Source of the DNA: Hyphomicrobiales bacterium
GTDB taxonomy: Bacteria > Pseudomonadota > Alphaproteobacteria > Rhizobiales > Beijerinckiaceae
Length of the DNA: 64,000 nucleotides
NCBI GenBank assembly: GCA_930633495.1
Contig: CAKNFJ010000001.1
Coordinates: 2,229,001 to 2,293,000, forward strand
Direction: 5' to 3'
Part shown: piece by piece, positions 40,123 to 47,445 of the stretch
Layout: each line of letters starts with the position of its first letter
Numbering within the stretch: position 1 is the stretch's first letter
Program-made: the position numbers and the translations under genes
The notes under the pieces: model-generated
What the model was told of the DNA's origin: nothing
Seen by the model: the letters and a program-made list of their open reading frames with translations, nothing else
The model's database searches: none

Positions 40123-41313
40123 TCATTGCAGGTGCAGCGTCTCGCCGGAGGCGGCGCCATCGACCACCGGGCGCTGGGACGCGATCACGCAGAGCGATTT
40201 GCCGCGCGATTTCGCCTGGTACAGCGCCGCATCCGCCGCCGACATCAGACTGTTCATGTCGCGGCCATGCTCAGGGGCAAGCGCGATGCCGACCGAGGCG
40301 CCGATCTGGAGCCGGTGCCCGCTGTCGAGTTCGTAGGGCTGCGAGATTTCTCGCACGATCCGCTCGCCGAAGCGCTGGAGCTGCGTGCGCTCGGTCTGTT
40401 CGGACAGGACAACGAACTCGTCGCCGCCGATGCGCGCCGCGATATCCGAAGAGCGAACGAAGCTGCGCAGCCGCTCGGCCACAAGCTGGAGCAGCGCATC
40501 CCCTGCCATATGGCCGTAATTGTCGTTGACCGCCTTGAAGCCGTCGAGATCGAGATAGACCAGCGCCAGCCGCTTGGACGACGCCCCGTTTTCGAATTTG
40601 GCGGCAAAGGCCTTCGCCAGACCGGCGCGATTCGACAGGCCGGTGAGGATGTCGTGTCGCGCATGGAAGGCGTTCTCGCGCTCGGCCCGCATGGTCGAGA
40701 TCAGCATCGCGTTCAGCTTGTAGGCCGCGGCCGTCATGCTGAAGAGGTAGAAAGGGATCTGCATGAAGGTGATGAGCATCATCGGCTCGGACAGGAACGG
40801 AGCGGCCAGCACGCAGGGTCCGAGCGTCAGCGCGACCATCACGCCGGCCATGCGCGGCGCGGCGAAGTTGCGGAAGCAGATCCCGCCGACCATGGCGGCT
40901 GCGGACAGGCAGGCGAGCGTCGCCGCGACCCAGTCCCCGCTCATCAGGCTCAGGAAGGTGCCGGCCCCGACACCGGCCGCCCAGGCGACACCGAGCAGGA
41001 GGTAGAGGTCCGTCGGCGTCGACTGCCCGCGCGCCGCCCGCTTGCGGGCCGCCAGCAGGACGAGCAGGCGCACCACGCAACACACGACCTCGAAGGCGCA
41101 CCAGAGCGTGAAGGGCAGCGTCGGGATGCGCCAGGCGATCAGGAAGGATACCGCCAGCGAGTTGATGACGCCGCCGGCGAAGATCGGCAGCGTGCCGTAG
41201 AGACTGCCGACCAGCGCAGCGCGGATCTCCGGCGGCACATCCGGGCCAGCATCCGCGAGCCAGCGCGTCACGCGCCAGCGCGGCAAGCTGAAACGGAGGA
41301 CTGGGGCACTCAT
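40123..41313 (-). CDS. Membrane-bound diguanylate cyclase
   Basis: The protein has about 396 residues. The N-terminal half has five or six hydrophobic segments (for example LLLGVAWAAGVGAGTFLSL and MAGVMVALTLGPCVLAAPFL). It is followed by a GGDEF domain with intact GGDEF and an RxxD I-site (RSSD) five residues ahead. LTGLSNRAGLAKAF marks the domain start. The ATG at 41313 is chosen over one at 41349 because it begins closer to the first conserved part; both are possible. The membrane part probably senses an envelope or respiratory signal (inference). Confidence 0.85.
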   Translation of the reverse strand: MSAPVLRFSLPRWRVTRWLADAGPDVPPEIRAALVGSLYGTLPIFAGGVINSLAVSFLIAWRIPTLPFTLWCAFEVVCCVVRLLVLLAARKRAARGQSTPTDLYLLLGVAWAAGVGAGTFLSLMSGDWVAATLACLSAAAMVGGICFRNFAAPRMAGVMVALTLGPCVLAAPFLSEPMMLITFMQIPFYLFSMTAAAYKLNAMLISTMRAERENAFHARHDILTGLSNRAGLAKAFAAKFENGASSKRLALVYLDLDGFKAVNDNYGHMAGDALLQLVAERLRSFVRSSDIAARIGGDEFVVLSEQTERTQLQRFGERIVREISQPYELDSGHRLQIGASVGIALAPEHGRDMNSLMSAADAALYQAKSRGKSLCVIASQRPVVDGAASGETLHLQ

Positions 41314-41458
41314 CGGCTGATCCGGCTCCTCTGGCAATCGGGCCAGCAAAGCACCCGGTCACGAGGGCCTGCCTATCAGCGAGGTCTTACGATTCGGTGA
41401 GGAAAGCAGCGCGAATCACGCACGACGCGCAGGGCAGCGATGCCGAAAACGTCGATCG

Positions 41459-42250
41459 TCAGCGCGTTTGCCGATAAACCCAGACCCGGGCGGGCGGGAT
41501 ATTGCGCAGCACCCAGTCCGACACCGTGGCCTTGAGCCCGGAGCCCTTGCGCGGGATCGGCGAGATCACCGAATAGGTGAACTGGATGAAGGGCGCGCCC
41601 TCGACCAGAAGCGGGAAGGCCTCGCGGGCCAGCGCCGAGCGTGTTGCCGGCGGGCGATTGAACAGCGGCAGGCTCGAGACCAGCGCGATCGCCTTCTCGT
41701 GCAGATGGCCGGACAGCGTCTTGGACAGGGCATAGGCGTCGCCCTGCACCACGGTCGCGCGCGGAAAGCGCTGGCGCAGAAGCTCGCAGAATTCGGGGCT
41801 GTATTCGACGAGGATCAGCCGACTCTCGTCGACGCCGCGCTCGATCAGCGCCTCGGTGACGGGGCCGGTCCCGGGGCCGATCTCGATCACCGGCCCGGAT
41901 TGCCCCGGGTCGACATAGGAGGCCATCCGCCGCGCCAGCGCCGGGCTCGACGGCGTCACCGAGCCGGTTCGGAGCGGATCGTCGATCCATGACTTGATGA
42001 AGCGGGCTTCGTCTCCGAGCTTGGCCTTGGCCTCGCTGACGCGGCTCTTGAACTTCTCCGCGGTGCTGCGGACCTCGCTCTCGACCTTGTAGCGCACCGC
42101 CGCGACCTTGAGCTTGGCCTCGGCCACGCTGTCGACGAGGTCCGCCGCCGTCACCCTGACCTCGCCCTCGATCCGCGACGCCACGCGGGACTGCCCGAGG
42201 CGAGCGGCCAGCGAGGTTGTGCGCGGGCGATGACGAACCGTCGAAGACAT
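41459..42250 (-). CDS. PmtA-like phospholipid N-methyltransferase
   Basis: This is a 263-residue class I methyltransferase. SAM motif I is VIEIGPGTGPVTEAL, followed by LILVEYSPEFCELLRQRFP and VVQGDAY. The SSLPLFNRPP segment and the preceding FIKSWIDDPLRTGSVTPSSPALARRMA closely follow Rhizobiaceae-type PmtA, which converts phosphatidylethanolamine towards phosphatidylcholine. An unusual N-terminal extension of about 90 residues is helical and charged (VDSVAEAKLKVAAVRYKVES) and could mediate membrane or partner binding. An AAGGGGTG site precedes the ATG at 42250. Confidence 0.8.
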   Translation of the reverse strand: MSSTVRHRPRTTSLAARLGQSRVASRIEGEVRVTAADLVDSVAEAKLKVAAVRYKVESEVRSTAEKFKSRVSEAKAKLGDEARFIKSWIDDPLRTGSVTPSSPALARRMASYVDPGQSGPVIEIGPGTGPVTEALIERGVDESRLILVEYSPEFCELLRQRFPRATVVQGDAYALSKTLSGHLHEKAIALVSSLPLFNRPPATRSALAREAFPLLVEGAPFIQFTYSVISPIPRKGSGLKATVSDWVLRNIPPARVWVYRQTR

Positions 42251-42371
42251 GGCACCCCTTGATCGCCGCCGAGACAATGTCCGTGACGCAGTCGAACGTT
42301 ACCTGCGCGGCATATGGGGTCAAGACCGCCGCCCCGCCAAGCCATTTTTCGACGCCGGCGGTGAAAAGCCG

Positions 42372-43127
42372 TCAGATCAACGGCCTCGGCACCGCGTTCT
42401 GCGCGTAGATCGAGGCCATGCGCGCCGTCAGGCGGGGATTCAGCAGCGTCAACTGCCCGTTCGACAGCGAAAACAGCCCGGCCTTGCGCAGGCGCGACCA
42501 GGTCTTGCTGGTGTGGACCAGGGAGAGGCCGAGGGCGTCGGCGAGTTGCTGCTGCGAGAGCGGGAAGGCGAAGCTGTGGTTGCTGACCAGGCCCAGCGCA
42601 TCGGCACGGTGATAGAGCGAGATGATCAGCGCCGCGATTCGTTCGCCGGCACTGCGTTGTCCGACCGAGGTCAGATTGTCGTCGATCAGGCACTCCTCGC
42701 GCGAGCCGAGCCATGCCAGCTCATAGGCCAGCGTCGGCATCCTGACGAACAGGTCCCAGATCCGCTTGCGCGGAAAGACGCAGAGCTCGACATCGGTCAG
42801 GGCTTCGATGCCGTGCTCGGCCGCGCTCAGCAGGGACGCCTGCAAGCCGACGAGATCGCCCGGCAATAGGAAGTTGAGGATCTGGCGGCGCCCGTCCGGC
42901 AAGGATTTGTAGCGGAAGGCCCAGCCCGAATAGAGCGTATAGAGCTCCGCATCCTCCTGGCCGGGGTGGATGATGTCGGCCCCGGCCGCCAGGGCGCGAT
43001 GGTCAAGCTTCATCGCCTGGATGAAGCGGATCTCATCATCGGTCTTGCCCTTGAAAGCGGGCTTCAGCCGCAGCGGACAGGCAAGGCAGGGCGTCCCGAG
43101 CCGCCCGTGCTTGGTTGCGATGTTCAT
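42372..43127 (-). CDS. Crp/Fnr family transcriptional regulator
   Basis: The product has 251 residues: an N-terminal cyclic-nucleotide-binding-like beta-roll (LYTLYSGWAFRYKSLPDGRRQILNFLLPGDLVGL), a long dimer helix and a C-terminal winged helix with the recognition segment LSQQQLADALGLSLVHTSKTWSRLRKAGL. The only nearby cysteines are C-x2-C (PCLACP) near residue 14, fewer than in the iron-sulfur FNR type. The ATG at 43127 is the likely start. An EcfG-type promoter motif lies 50 bp upstream, which puts this regulator under the general stress sigma factor. Confidence 0.87.
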   Translation of the reverse strand: MNIATKHGRLGTPCLACPLRLKPAFKGKTDDEIRFIQAMKLDHRALAAGADIIHPGQEDAELYTLYSGWAFRYKSLPDGRRQILNFLLPGDLVGLQASLLSAAEHGIEALTDVELCVFPRKRIWDLFVRMPTLAYELAWLGSREECLIDDNLTSVGQRSAGERIAALIISLYHRADALGLVSNHSFAFPLSQQQLADALGLSLVHTSKTWSRLRKAGLFSLSNGQLTLLNPRLTARMASIYAQNAVPRPLI

Positions 43128-43176
43128 GAACGGAAACATTCCCCCGAAACCGCTGCGGATGCCCCGGCAACCGGGA

Positions 43177-43202
43177 AACGCATGAGGCCAGCGCAGCGTT
43201 CC
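43177..43202 (-). promoter_or_regulatory. EcfG-type promoter for the Crp-family gene
   Basis: On the minus strand GGAAC (43202-43198) and CGTTTC, with CGTT at 43180-43177, are separated by 17 bp. The predicted transcript starts near 43170, leaving a leader of about 43 bases. Confidence 0.7.
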
Positions 43203-43217
43203 TTCAGTGTCGTTTCG

Positions 43218-43243
43218 GGAACAATCGGCCCACTCCCCGCGTT
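43218..43243 (+). promoter_or_regulatory. EcfG-type promoter for the 93-residue membrane protein
   Basis: GGAAC (43218-43222), a 17-bp spacer and CGTT (43240-43243) lie 50 bp upstream of the ATG at 43294. It diverges from the matching motif at 43177-43202, with 15 bp between the two GGAAC boxes. Confidence 0.7.
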
Positions 43244-43293
43244 GCCTTCGCCGAAATCCGGCCCTCGCGGCCACAAAGCGTTGGGAGACAACC

Positions 43294-43575
43294 ATGCTGC
43301 AAAACAGCCTCGCCCCCGCTGCACGAGCCCTGCTTTTCTTCGGCGTCATGGGGGCGGCTGTCAGCGGGCTGACACTCGGAGCACAGTGGCAGATGCCGAC
43401 CGACCAGAGCTCGACCACCGTCGCCCAGGCCAGGGGCGAGCGGGACCTCGGTGCCGATCTGCGCTTTGCCGCCGTCGATCACGCGGATCGTGCGCAGAGC
43501 ACCGCGAAGCGCGCCAGCGCCTCGCCGTCGCAGCATGCGATGGCGGACAGCCCCATCGCGAGAATCCTGCGCTGA
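43294..43575 (+). CDS. Small hypothetical protein with one N-terminal membrane segment
   Basis: The protein has 93 residues. A hydrophobic helix (ARALLFFGVMGAAVSGLTLGA) begins near residue 10, followed by a polar, alanine/serine-rich tail. It could be a signal peptide or a membrane anchor. A GGGAGA site precedes the ATG by 6 bases, an EcfG-type promoter lies just upstream, and a strong terminator follows the stop, so it is a complete single-gene unit. I do not recognise the family. The context suggests an envelope stress role. Confidence 0.7.
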   Translation: MLQNSLAPAARALLFFGVMGAAVSGLTLGAQWQMPTDQSSTTVAQARGERDLGADLRFAAVDHADRAQSTAKRASASPSQHAMADSPIARILR

Positions 43576-43602
43576 TCGATATCGTCAGTCGAATATCCTG
43601 AG

Positions 43603-43638
43603 CTCTGCCGGCCGGAAGGGGCCGGCAGAGTCGTTTTC
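43603..43638 (+). terminator. Rho-independent terminator after the small membrane protein gene
   Basis: An 11-bp perfect stem (CTCTGCCGGCC / GGCCGGCAGAG) with loop GGAAGG is followed by TCGTTTTC. The T-run is on the plus-strand side. It also separates the gene from the convergent histidine-kinase-like gene. Confidence 0.85.
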
Positions 43639-45290
43639 TATCCGATGTGCCTGACGCGCCAGCGCCCCAGCGTGCGGGCATGGGGCTCCACGGCCTGGAT
43701 CGCCTCGATCTGGGCAAGGAGCCCGGCAAAGATGCGCGGCGGCTGGCCATGGCTGATGTCGCGATCGGCATCGAGCCCGATCTCGATCGTGTTCTCGTCG
43801 ATGTCGATCGCGCTGACCGTAATCCGCACTCCGGGCGTCGCGCGCAGGGCCCGCGAAGCGACATCCGCCACGAGGAAGCCGAGCGGAATGATGCGGTCGA
43901 CGGAGAGGGTCGCCGAGGTCTCGAACCGGCTGGCGACCTGCTGGTCGCGACCGCGGATCAGATTCGCGATCATCGCGACGACATCGTCGAGGAACAGATC
44001 CACGCGGACCGGCTGCATTTCGCCGTCGGCCAACGTGAAGCGATATGCGGCCGAGAGCACATGCACGCGGCATTCGGCATCGGCCAGGGCAAGCCGCGCC
44101 TCGCTCTGATAGTCGCGCTTGCTCAAGCCGATATAGCTCTGGACGACCTGCAGGCTGTTCTTCACGCGGTGGTGCAGCTCGCGCACCAGGAACCGATTGT
44201 CGTCGAGGGCGGTCTGCAGCCGGCGCTGGCGCACCTCCTGCTCGTCGACCATGGAATTGAAGGCTTCGGCAACGCTGCGGATATCGCTCGGCATGGCGTC
44301 GGCGATCCGCACCCGCGCCCGCGGGGAGGTCGCGCGTGCACGCGCCGCAGTTTCGATCCCGCGCAGCCAGCGCACGCAATGCTTGTCGATCGCACGCAGA
44401 TAGACGAGGCAGAGCAGCCCGAGCGTCGCGAGCGGCGCCAGCAGGAGCAGGATGAAGCGCAGCCGCGCCGCGCGGGCCGGCCCGTCATCGAAACTGGCGA
44501 TGACGTAGAAGTCCGGCGCGGCGACCATGCGGGCGACATAGTTGTGATCGGCGCCGGCGCGGCTCGGCGCGGTCCAGCGCTCGTAATCGACCGGAGTGCG
44601 GTTCTCCCCGGGCAGCCACGACATGTCGCTGCCCGGGCCGCGGCTGGCGATGACCCCGCCGCCCCGGCCGATCAGCGCGACGTTCATCTCCTGCCCGTCG
44701 TCGCCGAGGTCGAAAACATTCTCGAGCAAATCGGGGGTGGTCAGGAGGAGCGCTTCCCGCAGCTGCCCGCCCGAGGCCTGCGCATCCGCCATCAGGACGG
44801 CGAGATAGCGCCGGTCCGCGACCGTCACCTGATCGTAGCGGATCCGGCCGAGATCCGCCCCGTTCCAGGTCGCGACGGAAGGACGCCCGGCAAGCTCGCT
44901 GGCGATGCCGCTCAGGGTTTCCTTCGAAAGTCCGGCTTCGAGGGAGGCGGCGCATACGCGCCCGTCGGCGCCGCGCAGGAAGAAGGCCCGAAAGCCGCTC
45001 GCCCGCGCCACCGCGGCGACGCCGGCGTCCTCGCAGGCGGCCGTCTCGAAGCGGGCATCGCTCGCCACGGTGCCGAAGGCCAGCAGCGCGCGCGATGCGC
45101 CGCGATACCAGACCCGCGTGCGCACGGCGAAATCATCGACGGTGCGCGCCTGCGCCGTCTCGATCGTGGCGATCGCGGTCCGATAGGTCGCATAGGCGGC
45201 GAAGGCCGTGGCGCAGCCGACCGGCACCGCGATCGCGACCAGCAGGGCCAGAAGGCGCCCGCGGACAGTCCTGATCCGCGCCAGAGGCAT
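43638..45290 (-). CDS. HisKA_2-type sensor histidine kinase homologue with degenerate ATPase domain
   Basis: This is a 550-residue protein with two membrane helices (about 10-32 and 281-303) enclosing a periplasmic sensor region, then a HAMP-like stretch and a HisKA_2 dimerisation domain with the phosphoacceptor in ELHHRVKNSLQVVQSYIGL. The following ATPase region is not normal. The N-box, which should read like NELVTNALKHA, is VADVASRALRA, and the DxG and GLG boxes cannot be found before the end (GRWRVRHIG). Its start overlaps the ecfG stop by one base. At this locus it may control PhyR phosphorylation as a phosphatase or scaffold rather than as a kinase, like PhyP of Sphingomonas (inference). 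Confidence 0.8.
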   Translation of the reverse strand: MPLARIRTVRGRLLALLVAIAVPVGCATAFAAYATYRTAIATIETAQARTVDDFAVRTRVWYRGASRALLAFGTVASDARFETAACEDAGVAAVARASGFRAFFLRGADGRVCAASLEAGLSKETLSGIASELAGRPSVATWNGADLGRIRYDQVTVADRRYLAVLMADAQASGGQLREALLLTTPDLLENVFDLGDDGQEMNVALIGRGGGVIASRGPGSDMSWLPGENRTPVDYERWTAPSRAGADHNYVARMVAAPDFYVIASFDDGPARAARLRFILLLLAPLATLGLLCLVYLRAIDKHCVRWLRGIETAARARATSPRARVRIADAMPSDIRSVAEAFNSMVDEQEVRQRRLQTALDDNRFLVRELHHRVKNSLQVVQSYIGLSKRDYQSEARLALADAECRVHVLSAAYRFTLADGEMQPVRVDLFLDDVVAMIANLIRGRDQQVASRFETSATLSVDRIIPLGFLVADVASRALRATPGVRITVSAIDIDENTIEIGLDADRDISHGQPPRIFAGLLAQIEAIQAVEPHARTLGRWRVRHIG

Positions 45291-45895
45291 CAGGACCCGA
45301 CAGGTTCGGAACCGACCCTCTGCATCGCGGCCGCGCTCGTCCGGTCCGGCCCCAGATCGTCGACGCTGCCGATGGAGAGCAATTCCGCAAGCTTGGTCCG
45401 CGCGCGGTTGACCCGGCTCTTGATCGTGCCGATCGCCACGCCGCAGATATCGGCGGCCTCCTCGTAGGACAGCCCCGTCGCGCCCACCATGATGAGCACC
45501 TCGCGCTGTTCCTCGGGCAGCTTCGCCAGCGCCTTGCGGAAATCGGCGAGGTCGAGATGGCTTTCCTGATTGCCGTGGGTCGCCATGCGCTCGGCATAGG
45601 TTCCCTCGCTGTCCTGCACTTCCCGCCCGCGCTTGCGATAGAGCGAGTAGTAGGTGTTGCGCAGGATGGTGAAGAGCCAGGCGCGCAGGCTCGTCCCAGG
45701 CTCGAACTTTTCGGCGTTGCCCCAGGCCTTGAGCAGCGTGTCCTGCACGAGGTCGTCCGCGAGCTGCATCGAGCCAGACAAAGACGCGGCGAAGGCGCGC
45801 AGATTGGGGATTTCGCGGATCAGGCCGTCCTTGAACTCATTGGCGGCCTGGGAAGCGGCCCTGGTGTCACCCGCCTCGACGTCACTTGCACTCAT
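45290..45895 (-). CDS. ecfG: General stress response ECF sigma factor EcfG
   Basis: This is a 201-residue ECF sigma factor. Region 2 reads LRAFAASLSGSMQLADDLVQDTLLKAW and region 4 reads LPEEQREVLIMVGATGLSYEEAADICGVAIGTIKSRVNRAR, both characteristic of the EcfG group. It directs RNA polymerase to GGAAC-N16/17-CGTT promoters and is held by NepR until PhyR is phosphorylated. Its start overlaps nepR by 14 bp and its stop overlaps the kinase-like gene by one base, so all three are one transcript. The EcfG-type promoter upstream of nepR predicts positive autoregulation. Confidence 0.95.
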   Translation of the reverse strand: MSASDVEAGDTRAASQAANEFKDGLIREIPNLRAFAASLSGSMQLADDLVQDTLLKAWGNAEKFEPGTSLRAWLFTILRNTYYSLYRKRGREVQDSEGTYAERMATHGNQESHLDLADFRKALAKLPEEQREVLIMVGATGLSYEEAADICGVAIGTIKSRVNRARTKLAELLSIGSVDDLGPDRTSAAAMQRVGSEPVGS

Positions 45896-46106
45896 CTGAC
45901 GACGCTCCGGCTGCGCGCTGCTCCGTCGCTTCGAGTTGCGCCAAGAGCACGAGAAACTTGTCCGGCACGGGCGCGTTCACGATGTCGTCGTAATGAGCCT
46001 TCAGCGAGCGGCCGATCGATTCCTGCACCTTGGGATCGAGAACCATTTCGAAGTCGTCATTATCGCCTCCGTCAGGTTCCGACATCGCTGCATCCAGCTT
46101 GTTCAT
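45882..46106 (-). CDS. nepR: Anti-sigma factor NepR
   Basis: This is a 74-residue protein with the NepR core IGRSLKAHYDDIVNAPVPDKFLVLLAQLE, two helices that bind either EcfG or the sigma-like domain of phosphorylated PhyR. An acidic N-terminus and a flexible tail flank the core. The ATG at 46106 has a GAGGG site; an internal ATG at 46085 is also possible. It is first in the nepR-ecfG-kinase operon and divergent from phyR. Confidence 0.93.
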   Translation of the reverse strand: MNKLDAAMSEPDGGDNDDFEMVLDPKVQESIGRSLKAHYDDIVNAPVPDKFLVLLAQLEATEQRAAGASSDECK

Positions 46107-46214
46107 CTCAGCCCTCGCGCCACAAACGGGCCTGCTTTTCCAGCAAGTCCCGCTTCTCACTTTTACGCCGGCGAGACCAGAGCCGAGTGGCGGTGGCGAC
46201 ACCAATGCGCCCTA

Positions 46215-46242
46215 ATAACGAGCACAAATCCAAAAAGGTTCC
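46215..46242 (-). promoter_or_regulatory. EcfG-type promoter of the nepR-ecfG operon
   Basis: On the minus strand GGAAC (46242-46238), a 17-bp spacer and CGTTAT (46220-46215) match the EcfG consensus about 110 bp upstream of nepR. This indicates autoregulation. Confidence 0.8.
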
Positions 46243-46265
46243 ACATTGCGCAAAAAATAAATTCC

Positions 46266-46293
46266 TTGTCAGAGGCGCAGGCTAAGTCATTAT
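46266..46293 (+). promoter_or_regulatory. Possible sigma-70 promoter for phyR
   Basis: TTGTCA (46266-46271) and CATTAT (46288-46293) are spaced by 16 bp, 28 bp before the phyR ATG. No EcfG-type motif faces phyR, so a housekeeping promoter is the simplest reading. Confidence 0.4.
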
Positions 46294-46320
46294 TCCGGCA
46301 CGATAAAAAGGGACGCGTTC

Positions 46321-47115
46321 ATGTCGATCGCCAAGGAAATTGCGCCTCATCTTCCGTATCTGCGCCGCTTCGCGCGCGCCCTCAGCGGCAGCCAAGCCAG
46401 CGGCGATGCCTATGTCGTCGAAATGCTGGAAGCGCTGGTCGCCGATCCTTCCGGCTTCCCGCGCGGGATCGATCCGCGCGTCGGCCTGTACCAGACCTTT
46501 CTGAAGCTTTGGTCCTCGGCCGGGGTCGATGCCAGCCAACCCATCGTCGAGCTGTCGCGGGCGGCGGCCGAGCGCAACCTCGAAGCGCTGACGCCGCGGC
46601 CGCGGCAGGCCTTCCTGCTGCGGACCGTCGAGGGCTTCTCGATCGAGGAGGTCGCCGCGATCATGGGCGTCAACACCGCCGATGCGGCGGCGCTGATCCA
46701 GACCGCCGGGCAGGAAATAGCCGAGCAGGTCGCGACCGACGTCCTCATCATCGAGGACGAGCCGATCATCGCGCTCGACATCGAGACCATGGTCGAGGAG
46801 CTCGGCCACAGCGTCACCGGCGTGGCCCGGACCCAGCGCGAAGCCGTCGCGCTCGTCGCCAAGAAGCGACCGGGACTGGTGCTCGCCGACATCCAGCTGG
46901 CCGATGGCAGCTCGGGTCTCGATGCCGTCAACGAGATCCTCTCCTCGATCGACGTGCCAGTGATCTTCATTACCGCCTATCCCGAACGGCTGCTCACCGG
47001 AGACCGGCCGGAGCCGGCCTTCCTGATCACCAAGCCGTTCCAGCCGGAAGCGGTGAAGGCCGCCATCAGTCAGGCGCTGTTCTTCGACCGCCGTGCCGGC
47101 CGCAAAGCCGCCTGA
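46321..47115 (+). CDS. phyR: Response regulator PhyR (sigma-factor mimic)
   Basis: The product has 264 residues. The N-terminal half is an EcfG-like domain that mimics sigma regions 2 and 4 (LPYLRRFARALSGS ... LTPRPRQAFLLRTVEGFSIEEVAAIMGV). The C-terminal half is a receiver with phospho-acceptor D190 in VLADIQL, the acidic pair in IIEDEP, the FITAYPERL motif of the FATGUY class and the lysine in ITKPFQP. Phosphorylation exposes the sigma-like domain, which sequesters NepR and frees EcfG. It diverges from nepR-ecfG and ends in a strong terminator. Confidence 0.96.
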   Translation: MSIAKEIAPHLPYLRRFARALSGSQASGDAYVVEMLEALVADPSGFPRGIDPRVGLYQTFLKLWSSAGVDASQPIVELSRAAAERNLEALTPRPRQAFLLRTVEGFSIEEVAAIMGVNTADAAALIQTAGQEIAEQVATDVLIIEDEPIIALDIETMVEELGHSVTGVARTQREAVALVAKKRPGLVLADIQLADGSSGLDAVNEILSSIDVPVIFITAYPERLLTGDRPEPAFLITKPFQPEAVKAAISQALFFDRRAGRKAA

Positions 47116-47130
47116 ATGGATCCGGGAAAG

Positions 47131-47160
47131 CCCGCGGCCTGCCGCGGGTTTTCTGTTTTC
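47131..47160 (+). terminator. Rho-independent terminator of phyR
   Basis: An 8-bp perfect stem (CCCGCGGC / GCCGCGGG) with loop CT is followed by TTTTCTGTTTTC, 16 bp after the phyR stop. Confidence 0.9.
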
Positions 47161-47165
47161 GGGCC

Positions 47166-47190
47166 GGAACAGGCCCCGCCTTCATGCGTT
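47166..47190 (+). promoter_or_regulatory. EcfG-type promoter downstream of phyR
   Basis: GGAAC (47166-47170), a 16-bp spacer and CGTT (47187-47190) begin six bases after the phyR terminator and face the 54-residue gene at 47237. Confidence 0.7.
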
Positions 47191-47236
47191 CGCGAGTCGA
47201 TGTCGGTTTGGTGTTCGTTTCGGGAGGGCGTTGACC

Positions 47237-47401
47237 ATGGCGATGACCTGCTTGTCGGCAGCAATCGCGGCGAGTTCGATCGCCACGGCGCTGTTTTCGG
47301 GGGCCGTGGCGCCCGGGGCCCTCGGCAGCGAGATCCTGTCGCTGGTCCTGGCCGCCCTGACCAGCCTGACCATCGCCGGCGCGTCGGCTCTCGACAGCTA
47401 G
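47237..47401 (+). CDS. 54-residue hydrophobic protein, EcfG-promoter driven
   Basis: The start has an excellent GGGAGG site 9 bases upstream and an EcfG-type promoter 47 bp before it. The product is almost entirely hydrophobic and small residues, with two potential membrane segments (SAAIAASSIATALFSGAVA and EILSLVLAALTSLTIAGA) joined by a PGALGS turn, so it probably forms a helical hairpin in the inner membrane. I do not recognise a family. A small stress-induced membrane protein is the best description. Confidence 0.6.
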   Translation: MAMTCLSAAIAASSIATALFSGAVAPGALGSEILSLVLAALTSLTIAGASALDS

Positions 47402-47445
47402 AACCGGCAGGACATCCGCGACGTTCCACGACCGGCGTCGGCCTG

